The position numbers and the translations under genes are program-made. 64,000 nucleotides of DNA from Bryobacteraceae bacterium (lineage in GTDB: Bacteria > Acidobacteriota > Terriglobia > Bryobacterales > Bryobacteraceae). The stretch lies in contig JAHDVK010000028.1 in assembly GCA_023384675.1 (NCBI GenBank), positions 1-64,000 of the forward strand. Direction: 5' to 3'. This document shows positions 1 through 10,900 of this stretch, in pieces (the first letter of the stretch is position 1; every line of letters starts with the position of its first letter). The notes below the pieces were generated by a model. The model was not told where the DNA came from. It was given only the letters and a program-made list of their open reading frames with translations, and did not search any database.

Positions 1-125
1 ATCACTCGACCCTCAGTCCCGATTCCGGGACAAACGGCAGATCTGCCGAGGTAAGTTCGACCGCCTTCAGGTTGTCAAAGCGACTTTCACCCCCAAGCTG
101 TCGAACATGCTCGGCACACAAAGAG

Positions 126-151
126 AAGCCCCCGCCGCGGCGGGGGCTTTC
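126..151 (-). terminator. Rho-independent terminator of gap
   Basis: A perfect GC-rich inverted repeat (AAGCCCCCGCC / GGCGGGGGCTT) lies about 23 bp beyond the gap stop codon. Read on the minus strand it is followed by a pyrimidine-rich, T-containing tail. It should end gap transcription toward the left edge. The 120 bp further left hold no gene I can support. Confidence 0.8.
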
Positions 152-173
152 GCTATTGGAGCGGATGGGTTCT

Positions 174-1742
<1,569 letters not shown>

Positions 1743-2456
1743 ATGATGAAGCGGAACTTGGCCCCGTTACTCGGAGTGGCGCTGGTGGCAGCGCTGGTGG
1801 CGACAGGCTTTTTCTATGGGCTATTGATTCCCCGGTTGCGCGGAGGGGGAGAGGGCGTGGATGGGAACCGGGTGGTGGTGGTGTCGAAGGAAGCCGATCG
1901 AGGAACGCGCCTGACGGCGCAGCACCTGGAGCTTGCGCCCGTCAGCTCCGAGAAGGCGCCGGAGGAGGCCCTCCGCAGCATCGAGGAGGCAGTGGGACTA
2001 ACTCTGCTGGAGCGCGCTACGGCGCGGCAAGTGCTTACGGCAGGGATGGTGACACGGCATGGGCTCGCCGGCGGCGTTTCGCGGGTGATTCCGGCGGGGA
2101 TGCGGGCGGTGAGCGTGCATCCACAGGATTCCACGGGCGTGGTGGCGATGCTGCAATCGGGCAGCCGGGTGGACGTGCAGGTATTGAGCCCGGGGCCGGG
2201 AGGCACGCGGCTGATCCGCGCGCTGGAGAATGTAGAGGTCTTGAACGCGGGAACGAGCGACGGAACTCGCGCGAGCCGGCCGGTGGTGACTTTGGTGGTC
2301 TCGCCCCACGACGCTGACCGGCTGAGCCTGGCGGATGCATCGCTGAACATCCGGCTGGTGCTGCGAAACCCTGAGGACAGCGAGACCGGAGGGCCGGTGA
2401 CGGTGACCGCGGCTTCTCTGTCCGAGGTCCGGAGCGGCGCGGCGCGCCAGAACTAG
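1743..2456 (+). CDS. cpaB: Flp pilus assembly protein CpaB/RcpC
   Basis: CpaB is an inner-membrane-anchored periplasmic component of tad (Flp) pilus machines and is thought to work with the secretin. The 237-residue product has one N-terminal membrane segment (residues 8-28), a SAF-like region (about 45-110) and the RcpC/CpaB core with SVHPQDSTGVV and GSRVDVQV near residues 125-150. A strong SD precedes the ATG. It lies only 7 bp before tadB, so the two are cotranscribed. The secretin and ATPase genes usually found between cpaB and tadB are missing here. Confidence 0.88.
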   Translation: MMKRNLAPLLGVALVAALVATGFFYGLLIPRLRGGGEGVDGNRVVVVSKEADRGTRLTAQHLELAPVSSEKAPEEALRSIEEAVGLTLLERATARQVLTAGMVTRHGLAGGVSRVIPAGMRAVSVHPQDSTGVVAMLQSGSRVDVQVLSPGPGGTRLIRALENVEVLNAGTSDGTRASRPVVTLVVSPHDADRLSLADASLNIRLVLRNPEDSETGGPVTVTAASLSEVRSGAARQN

Positions 2457-2463
2457 ACCTGCG

Positions 2464-3432
2464 ATGCGGGGGCTTCTGATCTTCCTGGCGATGTTCGCTG
2501 CGGCTTTCGTGGCGGCAGGGCTTGCAGTGTCGTTCGTCACTGCCCTGTCTTATGTCCGGGTGCAGCGCGGCGGCCGCCCCCTGCTGCCGGGCGAGCCAGA
2601 GATCGAGACACTGCCGCCGCTGCTGAAGGAGCAGGAGAATCTGAGCACCATCCGCATCTGGGGGAAATTGCTGGCGCGCGTCAGTCATGTGCACACGCTC
2701 AAGAAGCACATTGAGGAGGCGAACCTGAGCTGGTCCCCCGGGCGGGTGACGCTCGCCATGCTGCTGGCCGGCGCCACAACGGGTTCGTTGCTGGCGGTTC
2801 CGGATTGGATTCCGGGATGGCTGGCGGCTCTCGCCGGGCTGGCGGCAACCCTGGGTCCATATCTGTACATACTCCGCCGCCGCGCCGAGCGCTTCCAGAA
2901 GTTCGCCGCGCTCTTTCCGGAGGCCCTCGACACGCTGACCCGCGCGCTCAAAGCGGGATACCCGCTTTCGGCCGCCATCGAACTGCTGGGGAACGAGCAA
3001 CCCGAGCCGCTGGCCGGGGAGATGCGCCGGACGCGCGATGAGTGGAAGCTCGGCACGAGTTGGGATCACGCGCTCGACAACCTCGCCTCGCGCATCCCGA
3101 TTCCGGAGGTGCGCTTGTTTGCCGCCGCCGTGAAGATGCAGAACCGGATCGGCGGCAGGCTGAACGATGTCCTGGCCAGGGTGGGTGAAGGTATGCGCGA
3201 CGCCGCGGTGCTGGAAAGTGAAGTGCGCGCCATCTCCGTGCATAGCCGCATGACCGGCATGGTGCTGACGTTTCTCCCCCTCGGCATTGTCATCATGATG
3301 ATGCTGGTGAATCCCGGTTATGTGATGACGCTGACCTACAGTTCCACCGGCCGGACACTGATCCTGGTTGCGATCATCGCGAATGTCACTGCTCACTTTC
3401 TCATCCGGCACCTTTCGAGGGTGCGCATGTAA
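2464..3432 (+). CDS. tadB: TadB-like inner-membrane platform protein (type II secretion F family)
   Basis: TadB is one of two integral-membrane platform proteins of tad pili, on which the pilus ATPase acts. The 322-residue product begins with a membrane segment (residues 2-29) and has further hydrophobic pairs at about 95-140. The T2SSF domain, with FPEALDTLTRALKAGYPL, lies near 150-170 and a final hairpin occupies about 265-315. It sits in a tight operon (7 bp after cpaB, 9 bp before tadC). The two consecutive T2SSF proteins support the TadB/TadC assignment over a type II secretion or type IVa pilus GspF/PilC. Confidence 0.88.
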   Translation: MRGLLIFLAMFAAAFVAAGLAVSFVTALSYVRVQRGGRPLLPGEPEIETLPPLLKEQENLSTIRIWGKLLARVSHVHTLKKHIEEANLSWSPGRVTLAMLLAGATTGSLLAVPDWIPGWLAALAGLAATLGPYLYILRRRAERFQKFAALFPEALDTLTRALKAGYPLSAAIELLGNEQPEPLAGEMRRTRDEWKLGTSWDHALDNLASRIPIPEVRLFAAAVKMQNRIGGRLNDVLARVGEGMRDAAVLESEVRAISVHSRMTGMVLTFLPLGIVIMMMLVNPGYVMTLTYSSTGRTLILVAIIANVTAHFLIRHLSRVRM

Positions 3433-3441
3433 GGCGACGCT

Positions 3442-4338
3442 ATGAGCGAACTTGCCCTCACCTTCCTTTTCTTCCTGTTTGTGATGGCCTCGGTGGGTGC
3501 TGTGCTGCTACTGCTGCGTTGGCGCATCGCATCGCAACCGGTCTCGGACGCGCCGGGAGCAGACGGCTGGGGCCCATTTCTGCGGTCCATGCTTTTCATC
3601 GGCGAAATCGCTCCGGCGCCGAAACGGCGGGACCGCACGGTACGTGAGCAGTTGATCGCCGCCGGTTACCGGAGCCCGCTCGCGGTCAGCCTGTTTCATG
3701 GCATAAAGTCCGCGGCGGCGATAGCGCTCGCCATTGTCGCCGGCTGGGCCGCTCTACTGGTGCGCGAGGACCCGTTCACTGCCCTTTTGGCCGCGGTCTG
3801 CGCCGGTGGATTCGGATTCCTGCTGCCGGAACGGGTGCTGGATTACCGGATTCGCGAACGTGCCGGGAGCATCGACGCGTCGCTTGCGCCGGCCATCGAT
3901 CTGATGCTGCTCAGCGTGGAGGCCGGACAGGCTCTGGACAGCGCTCTGGTGGAAACCAGCCGGGAATTGCGCGACCTGTACCCGGAAATCAGTTCCGAAC
4001 TCCAGCAGGTTCAACTCGAACTGCGCGCCGGCCGGTCCCGCGCGGAGGTGCTCTACGAGCTGGGGCGCAGGACCGATTCGGCGGAACTGAAGAAACTCGC
4101 GCTCATGCTGGTGGACGCCGATCGCTTCGGCAGCAGCCTGGGACCAACGCTCCGCGCGCACGCCCGCTACATCCGCACGCGCAGAAAACTCGCCGCACAG
4201 GAAACGGCTCGCAAACTTGGGGTGAAGCTCATCTTTCCGGTCTTCTTCCTCGTGATGCCTTCAGTTTTCCTGGTCACTCTCGGACCGGCGCTGATTCAGA
4301 TCTTCGAGACGCTGAAGCCGATGATGGAAGGAAATTAA
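3442..4338 (+). CDS. tadC: TadC-like inner-membrane platform protein (type II secretion F family)
   Basis: This is the second platform subunit of the tad pilus, expected to partner TadB. The 298-residue product has an N-terminal membrane segment (residues 3-26), a hydrophobic pair near 95-135 and the T2SSF motif APAIDLMLLSVEAGQALD around 150-170. A C-terminal membrane segment lies near 265-290. It is last in the cpaB-tadB-tadC operon and converges on a minus-strand GNAT gene 7 bp away. I see no terminator hairpin between them. Confidence 0.87.
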   Translation: MSELALTFLFFLFVMASVGAVLLLLRWRIASQPVSDAPGADGWGPFLRSMLFIGEIAPAPKRRDRTVREQLIAAGYRSPLAVSLFHGIKSAAAIALAIVAGWAALLVREDPFTALLAAVCAGGFGFLLPERVLDYRIRERAGSIDASLAPAIDLMLLSVEAGQALDSALVETSRELRDLYPEISSELQQVQLELRAGRSRAEVLYELGRRTDSAELKKLALMLVDADRFGSSLGPTLRAHARYIRTRRKLAAQETARKLGVKLIFPVFFLVMPSVFLVTLGPALIQIFETLKPMMEGN

Positions 4339-4345
4339 GCGCGCC

Positions 4346-5305
4346 CTACTCCCACACCAGCGCCTCGAAGCGATGGATCGGATGAAAGCCCATTATTTCG
4401 TAGAGCGACACGGCGCGGCTGTTCTGTTCCGTGACGGTCAGCGTGGTTTCGCGCAGTCCCGCTGACTGCAGGCAATCCAGCGAGCGCCGGAGAAGCTCGT
4501 GCGCCAGCCCGCTGCCCCTCCACTCCGTCCGCACGCAGAGTTGTGCGATATGCCCTGTGTCGTCGGCCACGCGCGTGGACAGAGACAACCCTGCGACCGC
4601 ACCGCTACGGTCATGCGCGAGCCACGATGCCGCGGGCAGGAAGATGCCGCAGCCGGGATACTGAATGATGTTTTGCAGAAATCGCCCCGAGCCCTCCACG
4701 CTGCGGTATTGATCATTGATCTCGCTATCCACGTGGCCGGCGTAGACCTCCGCGATCAACCGCGCCGCGGCCGGCTGAAACGGCATCGACCAGGGCGTGA
4801 ATCGCAGCCCCTCCCAGGCGCCGCGCAAAGCCGGCGCCGCCAATCCAGTCCACGGCCTCAGCATAAACAACCGGGGGAAGGCGCGGGGCCGGGGACCTTC
4901 GGGCAGCAGCGCAGAGGCCCGAGTGGCCAGTTGCATGAGTTGCGCCTCGATTCGCCGCGCGCCGAATCCGGGCAGGCGGGACTGGCGCAGGCCCTCAATG
5001 ACGCCGGCGAGCAGGAGGTTCTCAATGGCAGCGCCACGCCACCGCTCGCGCACGAACAGGTCGCCCAGCAGGGTCTTTTCGCCTTCGTGAACCCAGTAGC
5101 AGTAGCCGGCGAGTTCGGCGCCGGCAATCAACGCAAGACCGTCGAGAGCGCGCATGGCGACATAGCTGCGGATCAATTCCGCCGTGGCGCGGAAGTCCCA
5201 GTGAAGCCGGCGCAGCCACGCCTCGCTTGCTTCCCTCAAGGCGGGTTCGAGTTGCGCCGGGGTCAACTCGTTCAAAGCTGCGAGAATGACGCGGCCGGGT
5301 GCCAT
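4346..5305 (-). CDS. Tandem GNAT-family N-acetyltransferase
   Basis: The 319-residue product contains two GNAT folds. The N-terminal one (about 1-160) has a degenerate acetyl-CoA loop, RWRGAAIENLLL. The C-terminal one (about 175-319) keeps a good loop, RTEWRGSGLAHELL, and the typical ending with SLYEIMGF. This layout resembles mycothiol-synthase-like or MshD-type double GNATs, in which one half is catalytically dead, but the substrate cannot be read from sequence. It lies 14 bp downstream of an aminotransferase gene on the same strand, so the two are probably cotranscribed and may act on related amino compounds (inference). Confidence 0.82.
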   Translation of the reverse strand: MAPGRVILAALNELTPAQLEPALREASEAWLRRLHWDFRATAELIRSYVAMRALDGLALIAGAELAGYCYWVHEGEKTLLGDLFVRERWRGAAIENLLLAGVIEGLRQSRLPGFGARRIEAQLMQLATRASALLPEGPRPRAFPRLFMLRPWTGLAAPALRGAWEGLRFTPWSMPFQPAAARLIAEVYAGHVDSEINDQYRSVEGSGRFLQNIIQYPGCGIFLPAASWLAHDRSGAVAGLSLSTRVADDTGHIAQLCVRTEWRGSGLAHELLRRSLDCLQSAGLRETTLTVTEQNSRAVSLYEIMGFHPIHRFEALVWE

Positions 5306-5319
5306 CGCGAGGGGCGCTC

Positions 5320-6516
5320 TCAGCCGCGGCGATGGTCGCGGAGAAACTGTTTGATACGGCGCAGGGCCTGGCGGGAGCGGTGATGGTTCTCGATGAGCGC
5401 GAAGCGCACGTGGCCGTCGCCCGCCTCGCCGAATCCGATACCAGGTGAGACGGCGACGAGGGCGTTTTCGAGCAGCATTTTGGCGAATTCGAGCGATCCG
5501 GCGGCGCGGAACGGCTCCGGAATGGCCGCCCAGACGAACATCGAGGCTTTCGGCTTTTCAACGGCCCAGCCGGCCTGGGCGAGTCCCTCCACCAGAACGT
5601 CGCGGCGGCGCTCATAGACGTGACAGATCTTGCCCACCTCCTCCTCGCATTCGCGCAGGGCGATGATCGAGGCGATCTGAATCGGCTGAAAATTGCCGTA
5701 GTCCAGGTAGCTCTTGATGCGCGCCAAGGCGTGAATCATCTTCGGGTTGCCCAGGCAGAAGCCGACTCGCCAGCCGGCCATGTTGTAGCTCTTGGTCATC
5801 GAGAAGATCTCGACGGCCACGTCCTTGGCGCCTTCCACCTGGAGGATGCTGGGCGGCCGGTAGCCATCGAAATAGAGATCCGCGTACGCGAAATCGTGTA
5901 CGATCATGGTCCCGTGCCGGCGGGCGAGCGCGACGACCTTCTCAAAGAAGTCCAAATCCACGCAGGCGGTGGTGGGGTTGTGGGGGTAGTTGATCAGGAT
6001 CAGCTTGGGCGGGTTGTTGCCTTTGCGGAAGAGCGATTCGAGCCGGTTGAGGAACTCCGGCGGGTCCGACACGGGCAGGGGGACGGCCTCGCCTTCGGCC
6101 ATGATCACGCCCCACTGGTGGATGGGGTAACACGGGGCGGGCGTAACGACGCGGTCGCCCGGGCCGACGACGGCGAACAGCAGATGGGCCAGAGCGTCCT
6201 TCGAGCCGATGGTGACGATGGCCTCAGCTTCCGGGTCGAGATCCACATTGTAGTTGCGCTTGTACCGGCGGCAGATCTCGTGGCGGAGGTTCGGAATGCC
6301 GCGGGAGACCGAATAGCGGTGATTGCGCGGGTTGCGGGCGGCCTCGGCCAGTTTGGAGACGATGGGCCGGGGCGTGGCGCCGTCGGGATTGCCCATCCCG
6401 AAATCGACCACATCATACTGCGCGGCGCGCAGCTTGGCCTTCATCTCATTCACCACCGCGAACACGTAGGGCGGCAGTTTCCCGATCCGGTAAAACTCAT
6501 CTGGCAAAGAACTCAT
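5320..6516 (-). CDS. Class I/II pyridoxal-phosphate aminotransferase (AlaC / LL-DAP-AT-like)
   Basis: This is a fold-type I PLP aminotransferase of 398 residues. The Schiff-base lysine sits in SMTKSYNMAGWR near residue 240. NYPHNPT near 180 and the carboxylate-binding region near the C terminus (VRFALIEN) also fit. It most resembles glutamate-pyruvate aminotransferase AlaC or the related LL-diaminopimelate aminotransferase group; I cannot separate the two. I chose the ATG at 6516 over one 27 bp upstream because GGAGAGAT lies just before it. The promoter lies in the short gap to the divergent rhodanese gene. Confidence 0.92.
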   Translation of the reverse strand: MSSLPDEFYRIGKLPPYVFAVVNEMKAKLRAAQYDVVDFGMGNPDGATPRPIVSKLAEAARNPRNHRYSVSRGIPNLRHEICRRYKRNYNVDLDPEAEAIVTIGSKDALAHLLFAVVGPGDRVVTPAPCYPIHQWGVIMAEGEAVPLPVSDPPEFLNRLESLFRKGNNPPKLILINYPHNPTTACVDLDFFEKVVALARRHGTMIVHDFAYADLYFDGYRPPSILQVEGAKDVAVEIFSMTKSYNMAGWRVGFCLGNPKMIHALARIKSYLDYGNFQPIQIASIIALRECEEEVGKICHVYERRRDVLVEGLAQAGWAVEKPKASMFVWAAIPEPFRAAGSLEFAKMLLENALVAVSPGIGFGEAGDGHVRFALIENHHRSRQALRRIKQFLRDHRRG

Positions 6517-6541
6517 ATCTCTCCATGCTACACTTTGGGGC

Positions 6542-6946
6542 ATGAGAGCTTACTGCTGGGCATGCATTTTAGCCTCGACTCTGCTGTTCGGTATCGCCTG
6601 CGGCCAGGCGCCGAAGGCGGCCACCACCAAGACGCTTGCTCCCGAAGAACTCGCGGCGCTGCTGGAACAGCCGGATAAGGTCTTCTTTCTCGACGTGCGG
6701 ACAAAGGCAGAGATTGAGAGGCTGGGTTCGGTGAAAGGCTATACGCACATTCCAGTCAACGAATTGGCGGGGCGGCTAAACGAAGTCCCGAAAGACAAGC
6801 TGATCGTCACCCTTTGAAGCCAGGGCGGACGGGCTGCCCGTGCGGCGGCCTTACTGGCGGAAAAGGGCTTCCAAACCGTGGGATCGTGCGGGCTGGAAGA
6901 CATTAAGAAGAAAGGCCGCGATTTCACGCAAAGGTCTGGCGGTTAG
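6542..6946 (+). CDS. Exported single-domain rhodanese with in-frame TGA at the catalytic Cys (candidate selenoprotein)
   Basis: Up to the TGA at 6815-6817 the frame encodes 91 residues: a signal peptide (residues 1-20, possible lipid-attachment Cys20) and the first part of a rhodanese fold with FLDVRTKAEIE and HIPVNELAGRL. Beyond the TGA the same frame continues to a TAG at 6944-6946 with the expected second part: SQGGRAARAAALLAEKGF, then QTVGSCGLEDIKKKG. The rhodanese active-site loop is C-x-x-G-x-R, and the TGA falls exactly on the C. Read as selenocysteine (residue 92), the protein has 134 residues and a complete fold. A hairpin follows the TGA at once. Alternatives are a nonsense mutation or a sequencing error. 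Rhodanese-type selenoproteins have been predicted in bacteria, but no sel gene lies in this window. Confidence 0.72.
6818..6858 (+). promoter_or_regulatory. SECIS-like hairpin after the TGA codon
   Basis: Directly after the TGA a stem-loop can be drawn. A lower stem pairs GCCAG (6819-6823) with CTGGC (6854-6858) and GGC (6824-6826) with GCC (6848-6850). An upper stem pairs ACGGG (6829-6833) with CCCGT (6837-6841) around a CTG loop. Bacterial SECIS elements sit just 3' of the UGA, with the apical loop about 16-37 nt downstream and a G near the loop start. Here the loop begins 16 nt after the TGA. GC-rich coding DNA forms hairpins easily, so this supports the idea but does not prove it. Confidence 0.45.
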
Positions 6947-6973
6947 GCGGGTTGGGGTAAGCTAGCTCATGCA

Positions 6974-7636
6974 ATGCCCCCTTCCTCATTCGCCCCGTTG
7001 AACTTCACCCGGTATCCGGAGGAGGAGATGCGCCGCCGTGCGCGCGCGTTTCTGGAGATGATCCGGACGCGGCGCAGCGTGCGCCACTTCTCGTCCGAAC
7101 CGGTTCCGTTGGACGTGGTCGAGACCGCGATTGAAGCCGCCTCCCGCGCGCCCTCAGGCGCAAATCAGCAGCCCTGGCGCTTCGTTCTGGTCACCGATCC
7201 GGAAATCAAGGCAAAAATCAGGATCGCGGCGGAGGCTGAGGAGCGGGAGAACTACGAACGCCGGTTCCCGGATGAATGGCTTCACGCGCTGGAGCCCTTT
7301 GGCACGGACTGGCGCAAGGAGTTCCTCGAAACCGCACCCTGCCTGATCATTGTTTTCCGCATCGACTACGGCTTCGAGAATGGCCAGAAACGAAAGCACT
7401 ATTACGTGCAGGAAAGCGTCGGCCTGGCGTGCGGATTTCTGCTCGCCGCGTTACATTTCTCCGGACTGGCCACGTTGACCCATACTCCCAGTCCAATGGG
7501 ATTCCTGACGCAATTACTGAACCGGCCGCCGAATGAGCGGCCGTTTCTGCTGATTCCAGCCGGCTGGCCGGCGGAGGGCGCGTGCGTTCCTGTGCTGGCA
7601 AAGAAGGGGCTGGATGAAGTCCTGGTCAGAGCGTGA
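6974..7636 (+). CDS. Nitroreductase-family FMN flavoprotein
   Basis: The 220-residue product belongs to the nitroreductase/FMN reductase superfamily, whose members reduce nitro groups, quinones or iodotyrosine-like substrates with NAD(P)H. The N-terminal FMN phosphate-binding motif RTRRSVRHFSSEPVP is near residues 33-47, and APSGANQQPW, the second FMN contact, is near 58-67. GLACGFLLAALHFSGL near 150-165 is the usual helix. It resembles the iodotyrosine deiodinase/BluB-like branch in length and motif pattern, but I cannot assign the substrate. It starts 27 bp after the rhodanese stop, so the two may be cotranscribed. Confidence 0.87.
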   Translation: MPPSSFAPLNFTRYPEEEMRRRARAFLEMIRTRRSVRHFSSEPVPLDVVETAIEAASRAPSGANQQPWRFVLVTDPEIKAKIRIAAEAEERENYERRFPDEWLHALEPFGTDWRKEFLETAPCLIIVFRIDYGFENGQKRKHYYVQESVGLACGFLLAALHFSGLATLTHTPSPMGFLTQLLNRPPNERPFLLIPAGWPAEGACVPVLAKKGLDEVLVRA

Positions 7637-7940
7637 TGCCTTCCGGGCGGCGAATCGGCCCGGCTGCCGAATTGCCAAAAGATAGTATCGGAAAGAAATA
7701 TATAGCTGACGAAGGTATCTTTTGATATTCGGCCATTTCCTCGAATAGCTTCTCTCTTGCTGATTATTCATGGTAGTCTGGCCTTAGTTGCTTCAGTTCA
7801 ATATGGGAGATGTATTTGAGGGTTAGTTGAAGCCTGGGCCATTCCGTGGTCTTGAGGTTTCCCTCACTTATTCCCGCTGTCGCAGCCATTTCCCGCAGAG
7901 ATCGGTTCATCGATCTTTGGATGGAGAAGACGAGAGCAAA
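7637..7940 (+). promoter_or_regulatory. AT-rich leader of the first TonB-dependent receptor gene
   Basis: This 304-bp stretch is clearly more AT-rich than its surroundings and contains no supported gene. It holds a perfect 9-bp inverted repeat, CAAAAGATA (7676-7684) and TATCTTTTG (7716-7724), separated by 31 bp. The motif AAAGATAG-N5-GAAA (7678-7694) recurs upstream of the third receptor gene. Promoter and operator functions are inferred; no -10/-35 pair was assigned. The ribosome-binding site before 7941 is weak. Confidence 0.45.
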
Positions 7941-10900
7941 ATGAACACTCACATTCTGAAATCCTTGAAGGAATTAACATGGGTGCTGACGTTCGCGTTG
8001 CTGGCCGTTGTGGCCATGCAGCCGGCGCAGGCCCAGGTCTTGTACGGATCCGTCGTCGGCACCGTGGAGGACCCTTCGGGGTCCATGGTGCCTGGCGCCA
8101 ACATCACGCTCGTGAACAATGCCACGGGCGTCTCTCGCGAAACCCAGGCCGATGCTCAGGGCCGTTTCAACATCGTCAGCGTGCCCGCGGCCGCCTATTC
8201 GCTGACCGTGACGGCTCCGGGCTTCCGCGCCCTGACGCGCACTGGCGTCGAAGTCACCATCAACAACGTTACCCGTGTCACCACCCGGCTGGAAGTCGGC
8301 CAGGTGAGCGAGCAGGTGACCGTGTCGGCCTCGGCCGCCGCCCTGCAGACCGACCGTTCCGACACCCGCGCGGAGATCCAGAACCGTACAGTCGTGGAAC
8401 TCCCGCTGCCCGCCTACCGCAACTTCCAGAGCATGATCAACCTTGTGCCCGGCGCCACGCCAGCCACATTCCAGAACGCAGTGGTGGATTCGCCGGCGCG
8501 CTCGCTGCGCACCCAGATTAACGGTACAAACCCGAACAACAACAACACCCGTGTGGATGGCGCTACGAACGTCTTCCTCTGGCTGCCACACCACACGCTG
8601 TACAACCCGCCCGTGGAATCGATCGAGACGGTCAACATTTCGACCTCCTCGTTCGACGCCGAACAGGGCATGGCCGGCGGCGCCGCCGTCACGGTGGCCA
8701 CCAAGTCGGGCACCAACGATATTAGAGGTTCCGCCTTCTGGTACCACGACCGCGATAGCATGTACGCCCGTCCTTACTTCTACCGCCTGTACGCGGGTGA
8801 GGCCAACCCGGCGCTGCCGCAATCGCGCATCAACATCCCCGGCGGCACCATCGGCGGTCCGATCGTGAAGAACAAGCTGTTCTACTTCTTCAGCTACGAA
8901 CGCACGATGGAGCGCACAGGCCAGTTCGGTAACTTCACCGTGCCCAACCCCGATATGCGCCAGGGCAACTTCGCCGCGTACTCGGCGCTGGGCCAGATCT
9001 ATGATCCGCTGTCGGGCGGACCGAATGGCGAGAACCGGGTTCCGTTTGCCAACAACCAGGTCCCGTCTTCGCGGTTCTTCCCCGGATGGCTGCGGATGCA
9101 GGAATTGGCCCCGCTGCCGAACCAGCAAGGGACTGATGCCTTCAACCTCGCGAACAACTTTGCCGCGGAGGGCACGCAGTCGCTGACGCGCGACCAGTAC
9201 GACTTCAAGACCAACTACAACGTGAACCAGAACCTGATGATCTGGGGCAAGTACAGCTACATGAACGCGCCCGTCACCGGCATCGGCGCTCTCGGCGAGC
9301 TCACCGGCCCGGGCCTCGGTACGCTGGGCACGGGCGACACGAAGGTGTATATCCCGTCGGTGGGCTTTAACCTGACGCTCTCGCCGACGTTCCTGATCGA
9401 CGGCGTGTTCGGCTACTCGCGGTTCGACCAGACCGTGCAGGGTCCGGACTTCGGCCGCAACTGGGGCACGGAAGTCTGGGGCATCCCCGGCACCAACGGC
9501 GGCGCCGGCCAGTTCGCCAGCGACGACCGCTACTCCGGCCAGCCCTGCATCAACAACGGCCTCACCGCCTGGGGCAACTGCAACGGCTGGATGCCCTTGT
9601 TCCGCAACGACCGCAGCTACACCTACACGATGAACTTCTCGAAGGTGAAGGGCGCGCACGAAATGCGTTGGGGCGTGGACATCGTCCGGCACGCCATGAA
9701 CCACTGGCAGCCGGAAGTCAGCGGCGGTCCCCGCGGCAACCTGAGCCCCGGCTCGAACGGCATGGTGCTGCAGGGCCAGGTGGCGCGCAACATCCACACT
9801 TACGCCGCCGGTCTCCACGGCATTCTCGGCAGCGCCACGAAGGCTGTGCAGCTTTTCGAGATGCAGACCCGCGAGTGGCAGCAGGGCTTCTACTTCCGCG
9901 ACCGCTGGCAGGTGACCCGCAACTTCACGCTGAATCTGGGCGCGCGCTATGAGTTCTACCCGCTGATCAACCGCGGCGACCGCGGCATCGAGCGATGGGA
10001 CCCGCAGACCAACATCGTCACCCTCGGCGGTATTGGCAACGTGCCGTTCAACAACGACATCACGGTGTCGAAGAAACTGCTCGCTCCGCGCGTCGGTTTC
10101 GCCTGGCGTTTGAACGACAAGACCGTCATCCGCTCGGGCTACGGGATCACCTTCAACCCGCTGCCTGTCTCGCGCCCGCTGCGCGGCCTGTATCCGTCCA
10201 CCATCGGCGCAACCTATGAGGCTCCCACGCAGTTCGGCTACTTCGGCACGTTCGCGCAGGGCCTGCCCGAAGTGCCGGTGCCGGATACCAGCACGGGTCG
10301 CATCAACCTGCCGCGCACCGTGGACATGGGTCCCCGCAGCCCCTGGGCGGGACAGTTGAACCGTGGCTACATCCAGAGCTGGAACTTCACGGTGGAGCGT
10401 CAACTCCCCGCCGACTTCCTGCTCTCGGTCGGCTACGTCGGCAACCAGACGGTCCGGCAGTTTGCCGACCGCGACATCAATGCCGCGCCCGTGGGCACTG
10501 GCCCTCAGGGCCGGCCGCTGGCCGCCACCCAGGGCCGCATCATCGGCGCCCTCATGTGGGACGGCTGGGCGAATGCGAACTACCACGCGTTGCAGGTCGC
10601 CCTCAACAAGAACCTCTCGCGCGGCCTGTTCATGAAGGGCGCATACACCTGGTCCAAGGCCATCAATATGACCGACGAAGACGGTTGGGCCGGCATGCCC
10701 ATTACCAACCTCGATGCGGCGCTCCACCGCAACCGCGGCGTGGCGGGTTACGACCGCACCCAGATGTTCGTCATGAGCTGGGTGTACGAACTGCCGTGGG
10801 GCAAGGGCCAGCCGATTCCGCTGCGCGGCTTCGCCGACACTCTGCTCGGCGGCTGGCGCATCAATGGCATCTACTCGGCCTACACGGGCCTGCCGTTTAC

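Noticed and set aside
6542-6817. The rhodanese gene taken simply as a 91-residue protein ending at the TGA
   Set aside because: The protein would lack the active-site residue and the last helix-strand units, while intact coding sequence for exactly these follows in the same frame. A stop-only reading remains possible but explains less.
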